Assembly: GCF_001540865.1 (NCBI RefSeq)
Contig: NC_033627.1
Span: 3,662,634 to 3,726,633 of the forward strand
Direction: 5' to 3'
Source: Ananas comosus
Taxonomy: Eukaryota > Streptophyta > Magnoliopsida > Poales > Bromeliaceae
DNA length: 64,000 nt
Below the pieces are notes generated by a model that saw only the letters and a list, made by a program, of their open reading frames with translations, made no database searches and was not told the origin of the DNA. The position numbers were made by a program, and so were the translations under genes. Below are positions 1-10,920 of the stretch, piece by piece (within the stretch, counting starts at the first letter, position 1; every line of letters starts with the position of its first letter).

Positions 1-19
1 GGTACGGTCATCACTCCGT

Positions 20-260
20 CCCTAATCATTGCCTTACATACTCATGTCTCAAACTTTATGTCTAGACTTTCCATTGTATCCTTATTATACGCGCGAGACA
101 TGGTAGATTCACTATCACAATAACGGAAATGGCAGTTATAGGTTGTGGCCACAACTTTATATCTAATAAAAAGATCACGTAACCATTCCGCTTCCTTGCC
201 GTGGCGCCAAAGCTATAACTCGGCCTCCATTGTAGATGTGAGATGCAAGTTTGTTCTTAG
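20..260 (-). pseudogene. copia RNase H remnant
   Basis: The minus strand carries the end of a copia RNase H: a TMEAEL block followed by EAEWLRDLLLDI at about 160-230, then CDSESTMSRAYNKDTM near 70-120. A stop and a frame change separate the blocks. Confidence 0.7.
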
Positions 261-779
261 AGGCCCAACTAATGGCTCACTCCAATTGTAAAGATCATCC
301 CGAAGTAGATTTGTTATCACTTAAACTCGTTATCCAACTGGCGTCTGAATACCCTTCTAGTACCGCAGGATAGTCACTATAGAACAATCCAAATTTTATG
401 GTTTTCTTTTGATAACCGAAAACTTTACCGATACTTTCCAATGTTCGGTACTTGGTTTACTTGTAAACCTTGCTAATTTGCACACTGCAAACGCAATATC
501 AGATCTAGTGCAATGCATAGCATACATAGACTTCCGATTGCACTAGCATATTCTAATTGTGCTAATGCCCTTCCATTATTCTCACTTAATTGATATTTGG
601 ATCATAGTTAATGTTGGAATCCTTAATGTTCAAGTGTTTGAACTTCTCAATATCTTTTCATACAGTGAGATTGATTAAGGGCAAAACACTCTCATGTTTG
701 TGCACCTTAATTCCTAAAATTGTATCAACCTCATTTAGATCTTTTCATCTTGAATTTCAGGCTAGATATTCTTTGGTTT

Positions 780-1343
780 CACAAACACCTTCTAAGTTTG
801 TGCCCCAGATTAACATATCATCCACGTATAGGCAAACAACGACTCATACTTATCCGTAATTTAGAGTAAATGCACTTATCTGTATTATTATTATTTAAAT
901 CCATTTGACAAATCACGGAGTCAAATTTTTCGTGCCATTGTTTGGGTGCCTGTTTTAAACATTAACGTTTTCACTAACTTGCACACTTTTCTTTCATTTC
1001 CAGGTAGCACGAAGCCTACTGTTGATCCATATAGATCTCTTCATCGAGTTCCACTTAAAAAGCTGTTTCACGTCCATTTGATGTAATGCATTTTATATAT
1101 TGACGCTAAAGCCATTAGAACTCTTATTGATGTCATTCCAGCAAGTGGTGCATAGGTATCGAAGTAATCTAATCCTTCTTTTTGTTTAAAGCCCTTTGCC
1201 ACGAGTCTTGCTTTAAAAATATGTGAACCCGAAGGATTAAACTTTCGTTTAAATACCCACTTACAACCAATCGGTTTCGATCCTTGAGGTAGATCTACTA
1301 AAACCCAAGTTATTGTTTGACAATATTGAGTCCATCTCATCAT
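780..1343 (-). pseudogene. copia reverse transcriptase remnant
   Basis: At 1068-1343 the minus strand reads the N-terminal RT block (KPIGCKWVFKRK, FKARLVAKGFKQKEGLDY, TYAPLAGMTSIR), diagnostic of RVT_2, the Ty1/copia RT family. The catalytic YVDD lies at 817-828, in another frame after intervening stops. RT is therefore present but broken. Confidence 0.9.
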
Positions 1344-1919
1344 TGATTGCTTCTTTCAAATGCCGAATCTCTAGAAAACTATGCCTCATAATATGATTGT
1401 GGATCATTTTCCACATTTAGCATTATGAGGATCTTTTAGTACGCAATCTCGGCTTCCTTCAACAAGAAATGCTAAGGATTGAGATGAAATAAAGTCTGAC
1501 AAAGTCCTTTTCTTTTCTCACTCGTTCACTTCTTCTGGTTCCGTAATTTCTTTTCATGAAAACGGTTTTCTTTTTGAACACTAGAGTTCGAAGTTTTAAC
1601 TTCTTGACTATCATTTTCAATCGAATCATTGAGAAACTTATTCTCAATGAATCGACTTCTCGTGTTTCAACTATCGTATTAGACTCTAAGTCTAAATACG
1701 GTAAGCTTTTGAATTTTGGACAATAACCTACGAATATTCCTTTGATGGCTCTTTGGTCCTAATTTTGATCTTCTTTGATCAGAATTCTATAGTAGGCCAA
1801 GCACCCCCACACTTTAAAATATTCCAAAGTCGGCTTTCTTCCTAACCATAACTCATATGGAGCAACTTTAAATTTTCTAATGGTATTCGATTATGAATAT
1901 ACAAGCCGTCAATAACGCC

Positions 1920-2600
1920 TCACCAAAGGTTGTGTGGCAGTTTTGCATTTAACAACATAGAATTTATCATATCCACTAAGGTACGATTTTTTCTTTCTGC
2001 TAACCCATTTTGTTGTGGAGTGTAAGGTGCGGTCCTTTGATGCACGATACCATTTTTCTTCACAAAAGCATCAATTGTGCGGGAGAAATACTCGCCACCT
2101 CTATTAGTACGAAGTTTTTTAATTTTCTTTTCACGCAAATTCTCAACTTCACTTTATATCGTTTGAACATTTCAAATGCCTCATCCTTATTTCTCATAAG
2201 ATATACGTATGATAACTCTAGGAAATCATCTATAAAGGTATAAAATAACGTTTTCCCCTTTGTAAGAACGCCATTAAATCACAAATGTCCGAGTGATTAG
2301 TTTCTAAAGTTGTGTATTTCGTTCATTTTTTAGGAAATGGTTCTTTGTTATTTTTGCTTGAACACAATTTCACAATTTTATTAAATTCATTGTCACTAAG
2401 ATTAATATAATTATTCTTATGCATATATCGAAGGTTTAATATTTAAATGAGCCAAAGAGCATGCCATAAAGAACAAGAATCAACAATATAAGCACAAGAT
2501 TCACTAACACGTCATTCATTTCCACACTAAGCTTGAACTCCATTGTACAATAACCCTTTCCACATACAAGTCTCTCTTTTTAGCAAAACCAATTTTCTAC
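1920..2600 (-). pseudogene. copia integrase remnant
   Basis: The clearest block (1920-2138) reads RTNRGGEYFSRTIDAF, then TAPYTPQQNGLAERKNRTL, the core of a copia-type integrase (rve domain). The catalytic second Asp of the DDE triad, normally in a D-R-G-G-E context, is read as Asn here. The Glu of QQNGLAERKNRT is kept. Upstream sequence to about 2600 is related but shifted. Confidence 0.85.
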
Positions 2601-2989
2601 TCTAGAATTACTTTGAATCCTTTCTTACATAAAAGACTTGCCGATACAAGATTTTTTTTACATCAGGAACATGAAGCACATTGGTTAACGTTAGTTTCTT
2701 TCCGGAAGTAAAATTGATTTCCACCGATCCTTGACGAGCACTTTGACCGATTGGTTGTTGCCCATAAGCACTCTCGATTTGCCACCTCCTCGTAGCTTTT
2801 AAATTGTAGTCGTGTCATTGCACACATGGACTGTAGCACCGGAGTCTAGCCACAATCACACGATTCTCGATAAGTTGCCATGTTTCAGTTCGGTGATATA
2901 CCAATCTCCATGACTGAAAGAATCTGTCATCATGGCCACTAAGTCCTTCTCCTCAACCACATTGGCCTTTTGAGCAGTGGATTCCTTCA

Positions 2990-3816
2990 GTTGATTCTCT
3001 TTCTTGAGAATTCGGCAATCTTATGTAGTGCCTTTCTTATGACAATGGAAGCATGTACGCTTCTTCTTCTTATTGTCTTGCTGTTCTTCAGTTTTAACAG
3101 AGTGTTTCTCTTGCCTTTCAAAGAATCTTAGTTCTATATTATTCACTTTAGAACTTTGAGAAAAATTCACCGCATCTCGCTTTTCGAAGTCTCTTCCTCA
3201 ATGCGAAGATGTCTATAGAATTTTCTCCACGGAAAAGTCTTCGGCCATATGAAGAAGCTTTTTTCGATACTCGTTCCAAGTGGAGAGGTAACTTCGAGAT
3301 AATCGCCCCCACTTGTAAGCCTCTGGGAATCATGACTTTGAGATCACGAAGTCTCTGTACACGCACTTGCAACTCATGGACTTGGTCCATGAGAGGATGG
3401 GAATCAAGAAACTTAAATTCGAAATACTTCATCATAGAAACTTGTGGTACCTTGTCGCTCGGTGTTGTATTTCTCTTCAAGTGCCTTCCAAATTCTCGAT
3501 CGGAGACTTGATTGACATGTAGAGATCATACAGTCGATCGGAGAGTGTGTTGAGGATGTTGGCCTCGACATGTGAACTCATCTTCCTCTCTTTTCTTTTT
3601 CTTTAGTTCTGCCTCTTTCGCTATTTCCTCGGGAGTAGCATCATGGTTGTATTTTCTACAGAATTGTCATCAGGATCCAACACGTACGCCACATTAAGCA
3701 CAGGATGGAAGAGAGCATCTTGTCCTTCCAACGGTTGAAATTTGTCCGTCGAAACGATCAAGTTTCACATAGTCTTGGTTGATAACTTTGTACGCGGACG
3801 TCACCTTCGAAGCCAT
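2990..3816 (-). pseudogene. copia gag remnant
   Basis: The minus-strand ATG at 3816 opens a reading MASKVTSAYKVINQDYVKLD, typical of the copia gag start that leads into the sugarcane-type UBN2 domain. The frame then breaks. A later piece at 3148-3480 still reads as gag. The zinc knuckle near 3045 keeps CFHCHKKG, but the expected His is lost and a stop codon interrupts it, so no functional nucleocapsid is possible. Confidence 0.8.
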
Positions 3817-3849
3817 TTCGAAAAGAAACAAAATCTACTCTTTTGATTG

Positions 3850-4382
3850 TTAGGGCGCGTATGGAATGACAACCGCAAGAGACGCACGAGCACTTCAAGT
3901 AATAAACACGAGCAAATATTCGTACGCGGGGAAGCCTCGAGCCACGGGTTCAGCGCTTTCCAAAGAGTAGATTTGCCCCCACACAAAGTTTGCTTCGAGT
4001 TATGACACAAGTACTCTCGGGATAGAACGAGGCTAGAGATACTCAAGAAGCAAAACTCGGAATCTCTCACGCTCTTAACTCTGAAATCTGGAAACTATTT
4101 TGATAAACGAATTTTGGCACAAGAGCCTCTATTTATATGTTTTCAAGAGTACATCCGAATCGAAAATCATGTCTCTTTGAATAGACATGTCCCTACAAAG
4201 ACAGTCCATTCATCGAATCGAAAAGTCATGTTTCTTTGAATAGACATGTCCCTACGAAGGAGTCCATTCGTTTGAACAGACATGTCCTTACAAAAGAATT
4301 CATTTGTTTAACACATAAATTTCACCAAGTAATTTATCAAATACACATGCATTATTAAAATTTGCAATCTAATTTCTCAACA
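3850..4382 (-). repeat. 5' LTR of the copia element (inner edge approximate)
   Basis: The outer edge reads TGTTGAGAAATTAG on the minus strand at 4382, a normal TG start. A TATAAATA box lies at 4130-4137 on the minus strand, upstream of the gag start, as expected for a U3 promoter. Between about 4150 and 4290 a segment of roughly 55-60 bp is repeated (the block with GAATCGAAA and TGAATAGACATGTCCCTAC), which looks like U3 enhancer-type repeats. The inner CA end is not certain. Confidence 0.6.
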
Positions 4383-4584
4383 GCTAGAATCCCTCTTGGT
4401 GGTTCTAGGTTTCTAACCCTTGAAGCTACTCCTTGATTACTAATAGCCCTTGGATCAAATACTATTTCACCTACCACCTCCAACCACCATCTACCACCAT
4501 CATCCCAACCTTACATTTTTCCATCCAAGGATTAAAAACTCAAAAGCACCAACCTCGATGCTTTTGAGAGTATTCTAACTCAAC

Positions 4585-4635
<51 letters not shown>
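4585..4635. repeat. (TA)n-(GA)n microsatellite
   Basis: About 19 bases of TA repeat run directly into about 32 bases of AG repeat. The right part abuts the terminus of the MITE at 4633. Confidence 0.9.
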
Positions 4636-4638
<3 letters not shown>

Positions 4639-4941
4639 GGCTACTATACTATCGATAGTACCAAGCCCTTGGTACTATTGAGTTTTCTACCGTTAGATCT
4701 ACCCTTTGATCATTTCCACCTGTTAGATTATACTATTAAACTAATCACCCACTCAACCCTAGGGGACCACTATCATCCTAACTGCACATCCTTTTTATCC
4801 AACGACCGAAAACTCAATAGTACCACACCCACTCAACCCTAGGGGACCACTATCATCCTAACCGCGCATCCTTTCACCCAACGGCCGAAAATTCAATAGT
4901 ATCAAGGACTTGGTACTATTGATAGTATAGTAGCATAATTC
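4633..4941. mobile_element. MITE, GGCTACTAT family, class A
   Basis: The ends are long inverted repeats: the left starts GAGTTCGGCTACTATACTAT and the right is its imperfect complement, ending GTAGCATAATTC. About 50 bp pair. Internally a roughly 50-bp segment (CACTCAACCCTAGGGGACC and flanks) occurs twice. The copy at 51765-51994 belongs to the same class and has a perfect 9-bp duplication, which points to the Mutator superfamily. No transposase is encoded. Confidence 0.8.
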
Positions 4942-4951
4942 TATATATATA

Positions 4952-5494
4952 GGCTAATGCTACTATCCTATTAATAAGATAGGAGCACTTGTCCTATCAA
5001 GTTGTTCTTGATGATCGAGATTCCGAATCGATAATCGGAGCCGTTGAAGTTGATCTAGAGTATTTGAAATATCTAGAAACTAAATTTCATAAATTTTCAT
5101 AATGGTTTACCTGGTGATCAAAGTGTCGTAAAATCGACAATTTTTTACGGTCTATATGAGCCGTTTGCTTGTTTAACGGTGTAGAACAATCCAAATTGCT
5201 TGAATTTTTGATAGAAAATTCTTTATACTATTTAGATAATGTTTGATAACTCTGATTACGAACTGAGAAAATCTAACCTCTATTTTAAGAAGGTTATTCA
5301 TTTATGACCGTTCATTTTTCAACTCTTAAGATGAACTTGATAATGATTTTTAAATAATACAAAAATTGGTTTCTAAACATTTCTAATTGTGTAGATCAAC
5401 TTCAACGGTGCCGATTATCAATTTGAAGTTCCAATCATTCAAATCGACTTGATAGGACAAGGGTCCCAATCCTATTAATAGGATAGTAGCCGGA

Positions 5495-5496
<2 letters not shown>
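4952..5496. mobile_element. MITE, GGCTACTAT family, class B
   Basis: The left end GGCTAATGCTACTATCC and the right end GGATAGTAGCCGGACC are inverted. The inner arms TATTAATAGGAT and CTTGTCCTATCAAG also pair. It lies between TA-rich runs, so a target duplication cannot be read. Its internal architecture resembles the elements at 5527 and 46841. Confidence 0.75.

Positions 5497-5497
<1 letters not shown>

Positions 5498-5525
<28 letters not shown>
5498..5525. repeat. (TA)n microsatellite ending at a single N
   Basis: About 28 bases of TA repeat end at N (5526), which marks an assembly join or unresolved base. Confidence 0.9.
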
Positions 5526-5526
5526 N

Positions 5527-6010
5527 CGATGATGTGGCTTCCAAATCGACGATCGGCTCCGTTAGACTTGATCTACACTATTGAAAATATTTGAAAACTA
5601 AATTTTATAATTTTTCGATATCATTTACCTATCAAACAAGTAGTCTAAAATTGAACGGCTGAAAATAAAAATCTCATGAAAAATGATGATAAAAGATTTA
5701 AATTCAAGATCAGATATACTGATCTTACTTTAAATAGTGAAAAAAATTTTCTATAAAATTTTCATCGCATTTGGATTGTTTTACACTGTTAAACTCACAA
5801 ACACACCACATCGGCTCTTAAAATTGTCAATTTTGAGATTTTTTGATCACTAGTCAAATGATGTCGAAAAAATCTGAAATTTAGTTTTCAAATACTTTCA
5901 ATAGTGTAAATCAAATCTAGCGGAGCCGATCGTCGATTTGAAAGCCGCATCATCGAAAACAACTCGGTAGCACGGAGCGCTCCGTGCTACCGATAGCATA
6001 GTAGCTGGAC
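5527..6010. mobile_element. MITE, GGCTACTAT family, class B, left arm missing at the N
   Basis: The right terminus GATAGCATAGTAGCTGGAC and the inner arm CGGTAGCACGGAGCGCTCCG are present. The left side begins in the middle of the arm (CGATGATGTGGCTT) just after N at 5526. It is a close relative of 46841-47363. The missing left arm would be about 50 bp. Confidence 0.75.
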
Positions 6011-6766
6011 TATATATATATATATATATTTCATTTATTTTCTTGTGTCAATTACAATGACTCTGTTAAAATATAATTTTTATGTAAAATGTACATCTCT
6101 ATGCTTTTGTCTCAACTTTTTTTCTGTAAAAATCGATAATATTAAGACCTAGTTTGATAAAGGTAATAGTTAAAAATATTACTTTTATGCTAGAAAAATA
6201 CTCAAAAAATTTAAAACATCTTTCAACTTTTTTTATACTTTAAAACTATAATTGCAACCGCCACCAGAGAAGCAAGCACATGCTTCTCCGAAGGCAATTG
6301 CAAGTGTAATTTTAATAGTACAAAAAAATATATTATAAACACTTTAAAATTTTTATACCTTATATAGTATAAAAATTATATTTACAGCCACCACATTACC
6401 AAATTAGGCCTAAGTAGAGAACGCAAAGGAATTAGCTCACACATCTCTTGGCATTTTACTTCTGCAAAACCATGTAAACAATATCCTATCAAAAAAATAT
6501 ACTCTTTTTCATCAACTTGATCTATTGAATACATTCCAAGTTAAATTTAACTTGGAATGATGTTAATCACACTAATCAGTGTCAGAGAACACATGTTAAA
6601 GGTTCACCAAATGTACTAGAGGCATGATGTACAACTGATAAAGATACCAATATATCTTTTCTCATCCTACAATCCTACTGCTTTACAACTTTCATGCCAT
6701 CGATTTAAACACACATTAGCCGAATCCATTAGCTTCTATTGACAAACTGACGAGTTATTAGATTTA
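6011..6766. other. Intergenic, 3' side of the GATA gene
   Basis: AT-rich sequence. A 50-bp stretch near 6240-6420 repeats phrases such as TATACTTTAAAACTATAATTGCA and may be an old MITE. I see no coding potential. The end nearest 6767 should hold the 3' UTR of the GATA gene. Confidence 0.5.
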
Positions 6767-8223
6767 TCACAATTCAGTCTTTAGATCCTCCTCTGTCTCT
6801 TGCCGCACATCAGCTGGTACACCCTCTGTTATTCTGAGCAATAAAAGAGAAATAAAACCATCAGCTTCAGCAAATATGTTTGCATTAAGTTGTAAAGAAC
6901 AAAAGGGAAAATATACCAGCAAGCCCTGAACTTCAAGCCAAATTAAAGATGCTCACCCTAAAACTTTATACGAAAAACCTGAGCATTTCGACCAACCGCC
7001 TACCCATCATTTCTGTAAACTTTTAGCCAAATAAAGCTTGTTGACTTGAATGCCCATTAACTCATGAATTATAGGTTCAGAGGAGGGCTAAGGCCTGAAA
7101 TCTAAGTTTCAGGTGGCAATCACGTGTTTACAGTTGTTGCAAAAGTCTGATGGAAGTAATGAATAACTGGTAGATTAAAAAATATCATATTGTTCATGAA
7201 TTTTACTTAAAAACCAATAGTTTAAGTAGCCATTTGCACACCCACCACCCAACTCACCCCACTCTGCCCGAAGGAAAAAGAAGAAAAGCCAAACTCTTCG
7301 CACTCACATCTCAGCGCTGGTTGGGATTGTATTATGATTGTCTGACACATGAACAATTGCTTTACTATCACTTCCCATCACGGAATGTATAGTGTCACCC
7401 TGCAGGGAAGGTAAAGACGGTTTTGAATCAATTCTGTATGGTTAATTGCATTAAATACTTCGTGTAACTACTACAGTAGTTAGGAGGAAACCAGACCTCC
7501 TCACTTGGATTAGCAGAATTCTGGGTATCTATTTTCGCCTTAGAGAAGCTTCTCAGAGTGCCCTGCAGATTCAGATGATAAAGGATGCATAGTCGGAATT
7601 AGGAAGACTGTCAGAGCGAGCGTTAAGGCAAACACTCATTTAAGGCAAGCATTTAAGTTTCAAAGAATCATCAAACGTGATTTCATGCAGTTCTACATGT
7701 CTCTGAACAAAGATCTCAGAAGAAAACAGAAGGGGGAAGAATTGAGATGGTACATATACCTTGTTCGCCCACATAAGTCCACAAGCATTGCACAAGGACC
7801 TAGGACCAGCTGGTCCACGGCGCATAGCTGGTGTCATTTTCTCACTTATTCCACAATTTTGGCATCTACAAGAAGCATAAGAAGATCAGAACATAATAGC
7901 AGCATCCAGGGTTCTGTCTGACTAAATTATTGGTTTTTCAGCAAAACGAATATGATCTGAATTTAATAAAATTGTCAGATGATGGAAGACAGACCTGGAT
8001 TCTCTAGGTGGCTCATCTTGGCTTGAGCCCTGAGGAGGATCACAGCTTGGGGAGGCCGAGATCCCTTCTGCATTTGCTTTCCCAGCAAACTGCCCTCTTC
8101 GACGCTGCATCCTGTAAAAGTTAACATGCCTTTTGAGCGAACCATGACTAAAACAAGGTGCATAATATCCCAGAAAAACAAGTATCTCCAACTATAGTGT
8201 ACGCTCACACACACGAGAGAGAG

Positions 8224-8258
<35 letters not shown>

Positions 8259-10748
8259 AGCAGAAATAAATTCCTCTGACACACAGTATTTCTTTCATTA
8301 ACAGAGTGTTTCAGTGAAGCACCCACTAACATGATAATAAACCACATCTGCTACCAAATCTACCATCTGGATTAATGAAGCATTAGTGCATTGGACTTCT
8401 TGTTCTGGACTAAATTTCAAAGACAAAATTAACCGTACAACAAAAATCTGAATTACAAAATATCATGTCATGTATGACAATACTGATATACTCTATACGG
8501 GTTCCCAGGACCTAGATTTTTCAACCACAGAAATGAAATAAGCAACATGGTAAATCTTTGCGATAGATTAAATCTAATGCGCCAACAAGCTGCCTTGATT
8601 GCAGATATTTTCCCAATCCATTCATTAAGATCAAAACTTTCTAAGCGATAACCTTAGGTAATCAAGAAGAGAAGAATACAACAATTAAAATTTTCAATCA
8701 ACAAATGGCACCAATGACCAATCAACTACTGTCTTTCATTTAACACAAATTCAGAGTAAAGAAGGCCCAATGTGGGACCTCAACTTACAATAAAATGCAT
8801 ACAATATGCATTTTGAGAATTACTAGTGTTATCATCCAAGTCATGAGACTTGGTTCTAACAAGTATGTACCAGAGTTACGTTGTTTATATACCTGAGGGC
8901 TACCTCCTTGCGAACAGTATAACGGATTTTCTTATCAAAATTTCTTTCCTTCCGTTTTTCACGGAACCTGATAAGTGAAGCAATCCTTTTTGCCGGAATA
9001 TCTGTCCGCCTAAGTATATCGTCATAAACCTGTTAGAACATGCCATTAGAGAGAGAGAGAGAGAGAGAGAGAGAAGAAACAACAGTTAATTGTAGCCGAA
9101 TGTTTAAGGAATACCCTCTCATCTTGTTGAGCAGGTAATGCCATACTAGCAATACCTGTTGGAACTTCGCACCCTCCTAGTAGCAATAAGACAGCTTGAA
9201 CCTGCAGAATGAATTCTCCCATTAAAGAAAACTTGAATACATTCCAATAAGTAATGATGTTTTTCTTTTTCTTTTTCACAATAAAGATTGCTAGAAGTGT
9301 AAAAGAGTTGAAAGTTCCAAGATTTCTTTACTCAAGAAACTGTTACTTTGAAGATGAAACTTATGACTACCAAATAATTGGACACGTTATCTACAAGCAA
9401 TGAGAAATTTTACTACCAACTCATTAATGGATTATGACTCATAGCGACAAACTTTCTAGAGTTTCATTTTGGTAAAAAAACAACAGATTATTTCTCAAAA
9501 TAACACGCTAAGTAGCAAGCTAACTCCTGATTAAAAATTTTAGGGCTAAGTAATGGATTCACTGATACATAAGTACATCAAAAAAGTGAAATAACTTGCC
9601 ATCAGTTATCCTTGCTTAAAAATCAGCATTATTCCATGGGCATTTTTTGCATTTAGCCCCTCTCAAAAACAAATTTTTACAAATGATCCTAACAAATTTA
9701 TATTTGCACATATGGCCCTCTCCTTGCCACGCACGGTGAATGAATCACCGTGTTTAAACACGGTGATTGAATCATCATGTTCATATCCACACTCTAGTTC
9801 CTCCTTTTTTTACTTAGGATGAAAAATACAAAAGGAAACACAGTGACCCAATCACCGTGTTTAAACACGGTGATTGAATCATCGTGTTCAACTTAAAAAT
9901 GCCACCTAAGTGCTCGCGTGGCAAGGAGAGGGCTATTTATACAAATATAAATTTGTTAAGGCCGTTTGTATTTTTTTTTTTTTTTTTTGTTGAGAGGGCT
10001 AAATGAAACAAAAAGCCCTTATTCCACCAAAGAGAAAATATACAAGCAAGATGACCTCATAAAACAGGAAACAGTCATTGTATTTAAGGACAAGTTTTTG
10101 TAGTCATAAAATTGTTTTATCAGTAGTTCATATCAATTTGTGATTGCAAATATTTGTTGGTGTTTCACTGGATCTTTTCCTTTGTCAATACACCTCATTG
10201 AAGAAGAAGAAGATTCTTTAGATCAAAATCTTGGGCATAGGCTCCGGATAACATCAGACACACTATTATCTCTACATAAATTCGGAATTTTAAGAACTAC
10301 AATAATTATCAAACTATAATGGTTCTCAGCGGATTCATAATCGATCATTTTACTTCAGCTTCCCATTTTATTCCTTCAAATTTGATGGTTTTCCTAGAAT
10401 TCATGATTCGAGAACAATTGAAATGAAAACATTATATTCAACGCTGACACCTTATCCGAGACAGTTCATCAACACTAGTGTTGTAAAATGACACCTCGAT
10501 GAGAGAGAGAGAGAGAGAGAGACCTTTTCGGGGGTGACCGAGTCGAAGACGTAGACCTCGCCCTGGAACAAGAGCGTGAGCTGGTTCGAGCCCGCGCTCA
10601 TCAGCGGCATGGCCGAGTCCGCGGCGTCGGCGAAGTGCTCCTGCTCCGGCGCCGCCGCGGGGACGGAGATGGCGCCGTCCAGGTCCTCCGCCCCGGCGAC
10701 GGCGTCGTGGCCGTAGACGTTTCGCTCCTGGGGGTCCGCTTCCGACAT
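6767..10748 (-). CDS. TIFY-CCT-GATA zinc-finger transcription factor (ZML/TIFY1 type)
   Basis: Exons on the minus strand: 10748-10524, 9201-9115, 9029-8893, 8111-7995, 7865-7760, 7562-7497, 7399-7308 and 6833-6767. All have GT..AG borders and together encode 298 aa. Domains in order: TIFY around residues 55-105 ([11 protein letters not shown] core), CCT at 119-158 ([17 protein letters not shown] through [16 protein letters not shown]), and a GATA finger with C190-x2-C193-x20-C214-x2-C217. This order is diagnostic of the plant ZIM-like GATA factors (Arabidopsis ZIM, ZML1, ZML2), nuclear DNA-binding proteins active in light and stress responses. The start is the first ATG of the open frame. If the last donor at 7308 is skipped, exon 7 ends at a TGA two bases later, giving a slightly shorter protein. 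GA repeats sit in introns 1, 2 and 4. Confidence 0.95.
8215..8257. repeat. (GA)n microsatellite in intron 3 of the GATA gene
   Basis: An interrupted GA tract of about 43 bases upstream of the acceptor of exon 4 (minus strand CT-rich). Confidence 0.9.
9049..9075. repeat. (GA)n microsatellite in intron 2 of the GATA gene
   Basis: On the coding (minus) strand this is a CT tract lying about 20 bases before the acceptor of exon 3, where the polypyrimidine tract is expected. Confidence 0.9.
9638..10018. mobile_element. Mutator-like MITE, GGGC family, in intron 1 of the GATA gene
   Basis: The left end GGGCATTTTTTGCATTTAGC and the right end GGCTAAATGAAACAAAAAGCCC are inverted repeats. Flanks are TTATTCCAT at 9629 and TTATTCCAC at 10019, a 9-bp duplication with one mismatch, as Mutator-type elements make. 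Inside, the palindromic block CACCGTGTTTAAACACGGTG occurs twice. Relatives lie at about 20580, 21845 and 61560. Confidence 0.85.
10501..10522. repeat. (GA)n microsatellite at the 5' splice site of exon 1
   Basis: On the coding strand the intron begins GTCTCTCTCTC directly after the exon 1 donor at 10523. The tract is about 22 bases. Confidence 0.9.
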
Positions 10749-10920
10749 CCCGACGGTCGCCGTCCCGAGATGGTGGTGGTGGTGGTGGTGATCGTGGCGA
10801 GGGGAAACCCTAACCCTAACCTTGGGAGGAAGGGGCGGAGGGGAACGGAACGCCGGGAAGGGCGGGGGGACGGTGGGAAGGAGGAGAGGAGAGAGAGGAT
10901 GGCGTGATCTTGGAATCACA
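10749..10920 (-). promoter_or_regulatory. 5' leader of the GATA gene with telo-box
   Basis: Between the ATG and about 10920 the sequence is GC-rich. At 10805-10820 it has AAACCCTAACCCTAAC on the plus strand, a double telo-box. Telo-boxes near plant transcription starts are known binding sites of TRB/PURalpha-type proteins. The transcription start was not located. Confidence 0.4.

Larger units (their letters stand above)
1..4382 (-). mobile_element. Degenerate Ty1/copia LTR retrotransposon, truncated by the window edge
   Basis: On the minus strand the order is LTR, gag, protease, integrase, reverse transcriptase, RNase H, which is the copia order (gypsy elements have integrase last). Recognisable pieces are a gag start at 3816, a zinc-knuckle remnant near 3045, the protease DSGATVHVC motif near 2840, integrase at 1920-2138, RT blocks at 1068-1343 and around the YVDDML motif at 817-828, and an RNase H remnant between about 20 and 260. 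Every block has frameshifts or stops, so the element is dead. Its 3' LTR would lie left of base 1. I could not place a convincing primer-binding site. Confidence 0.9.
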
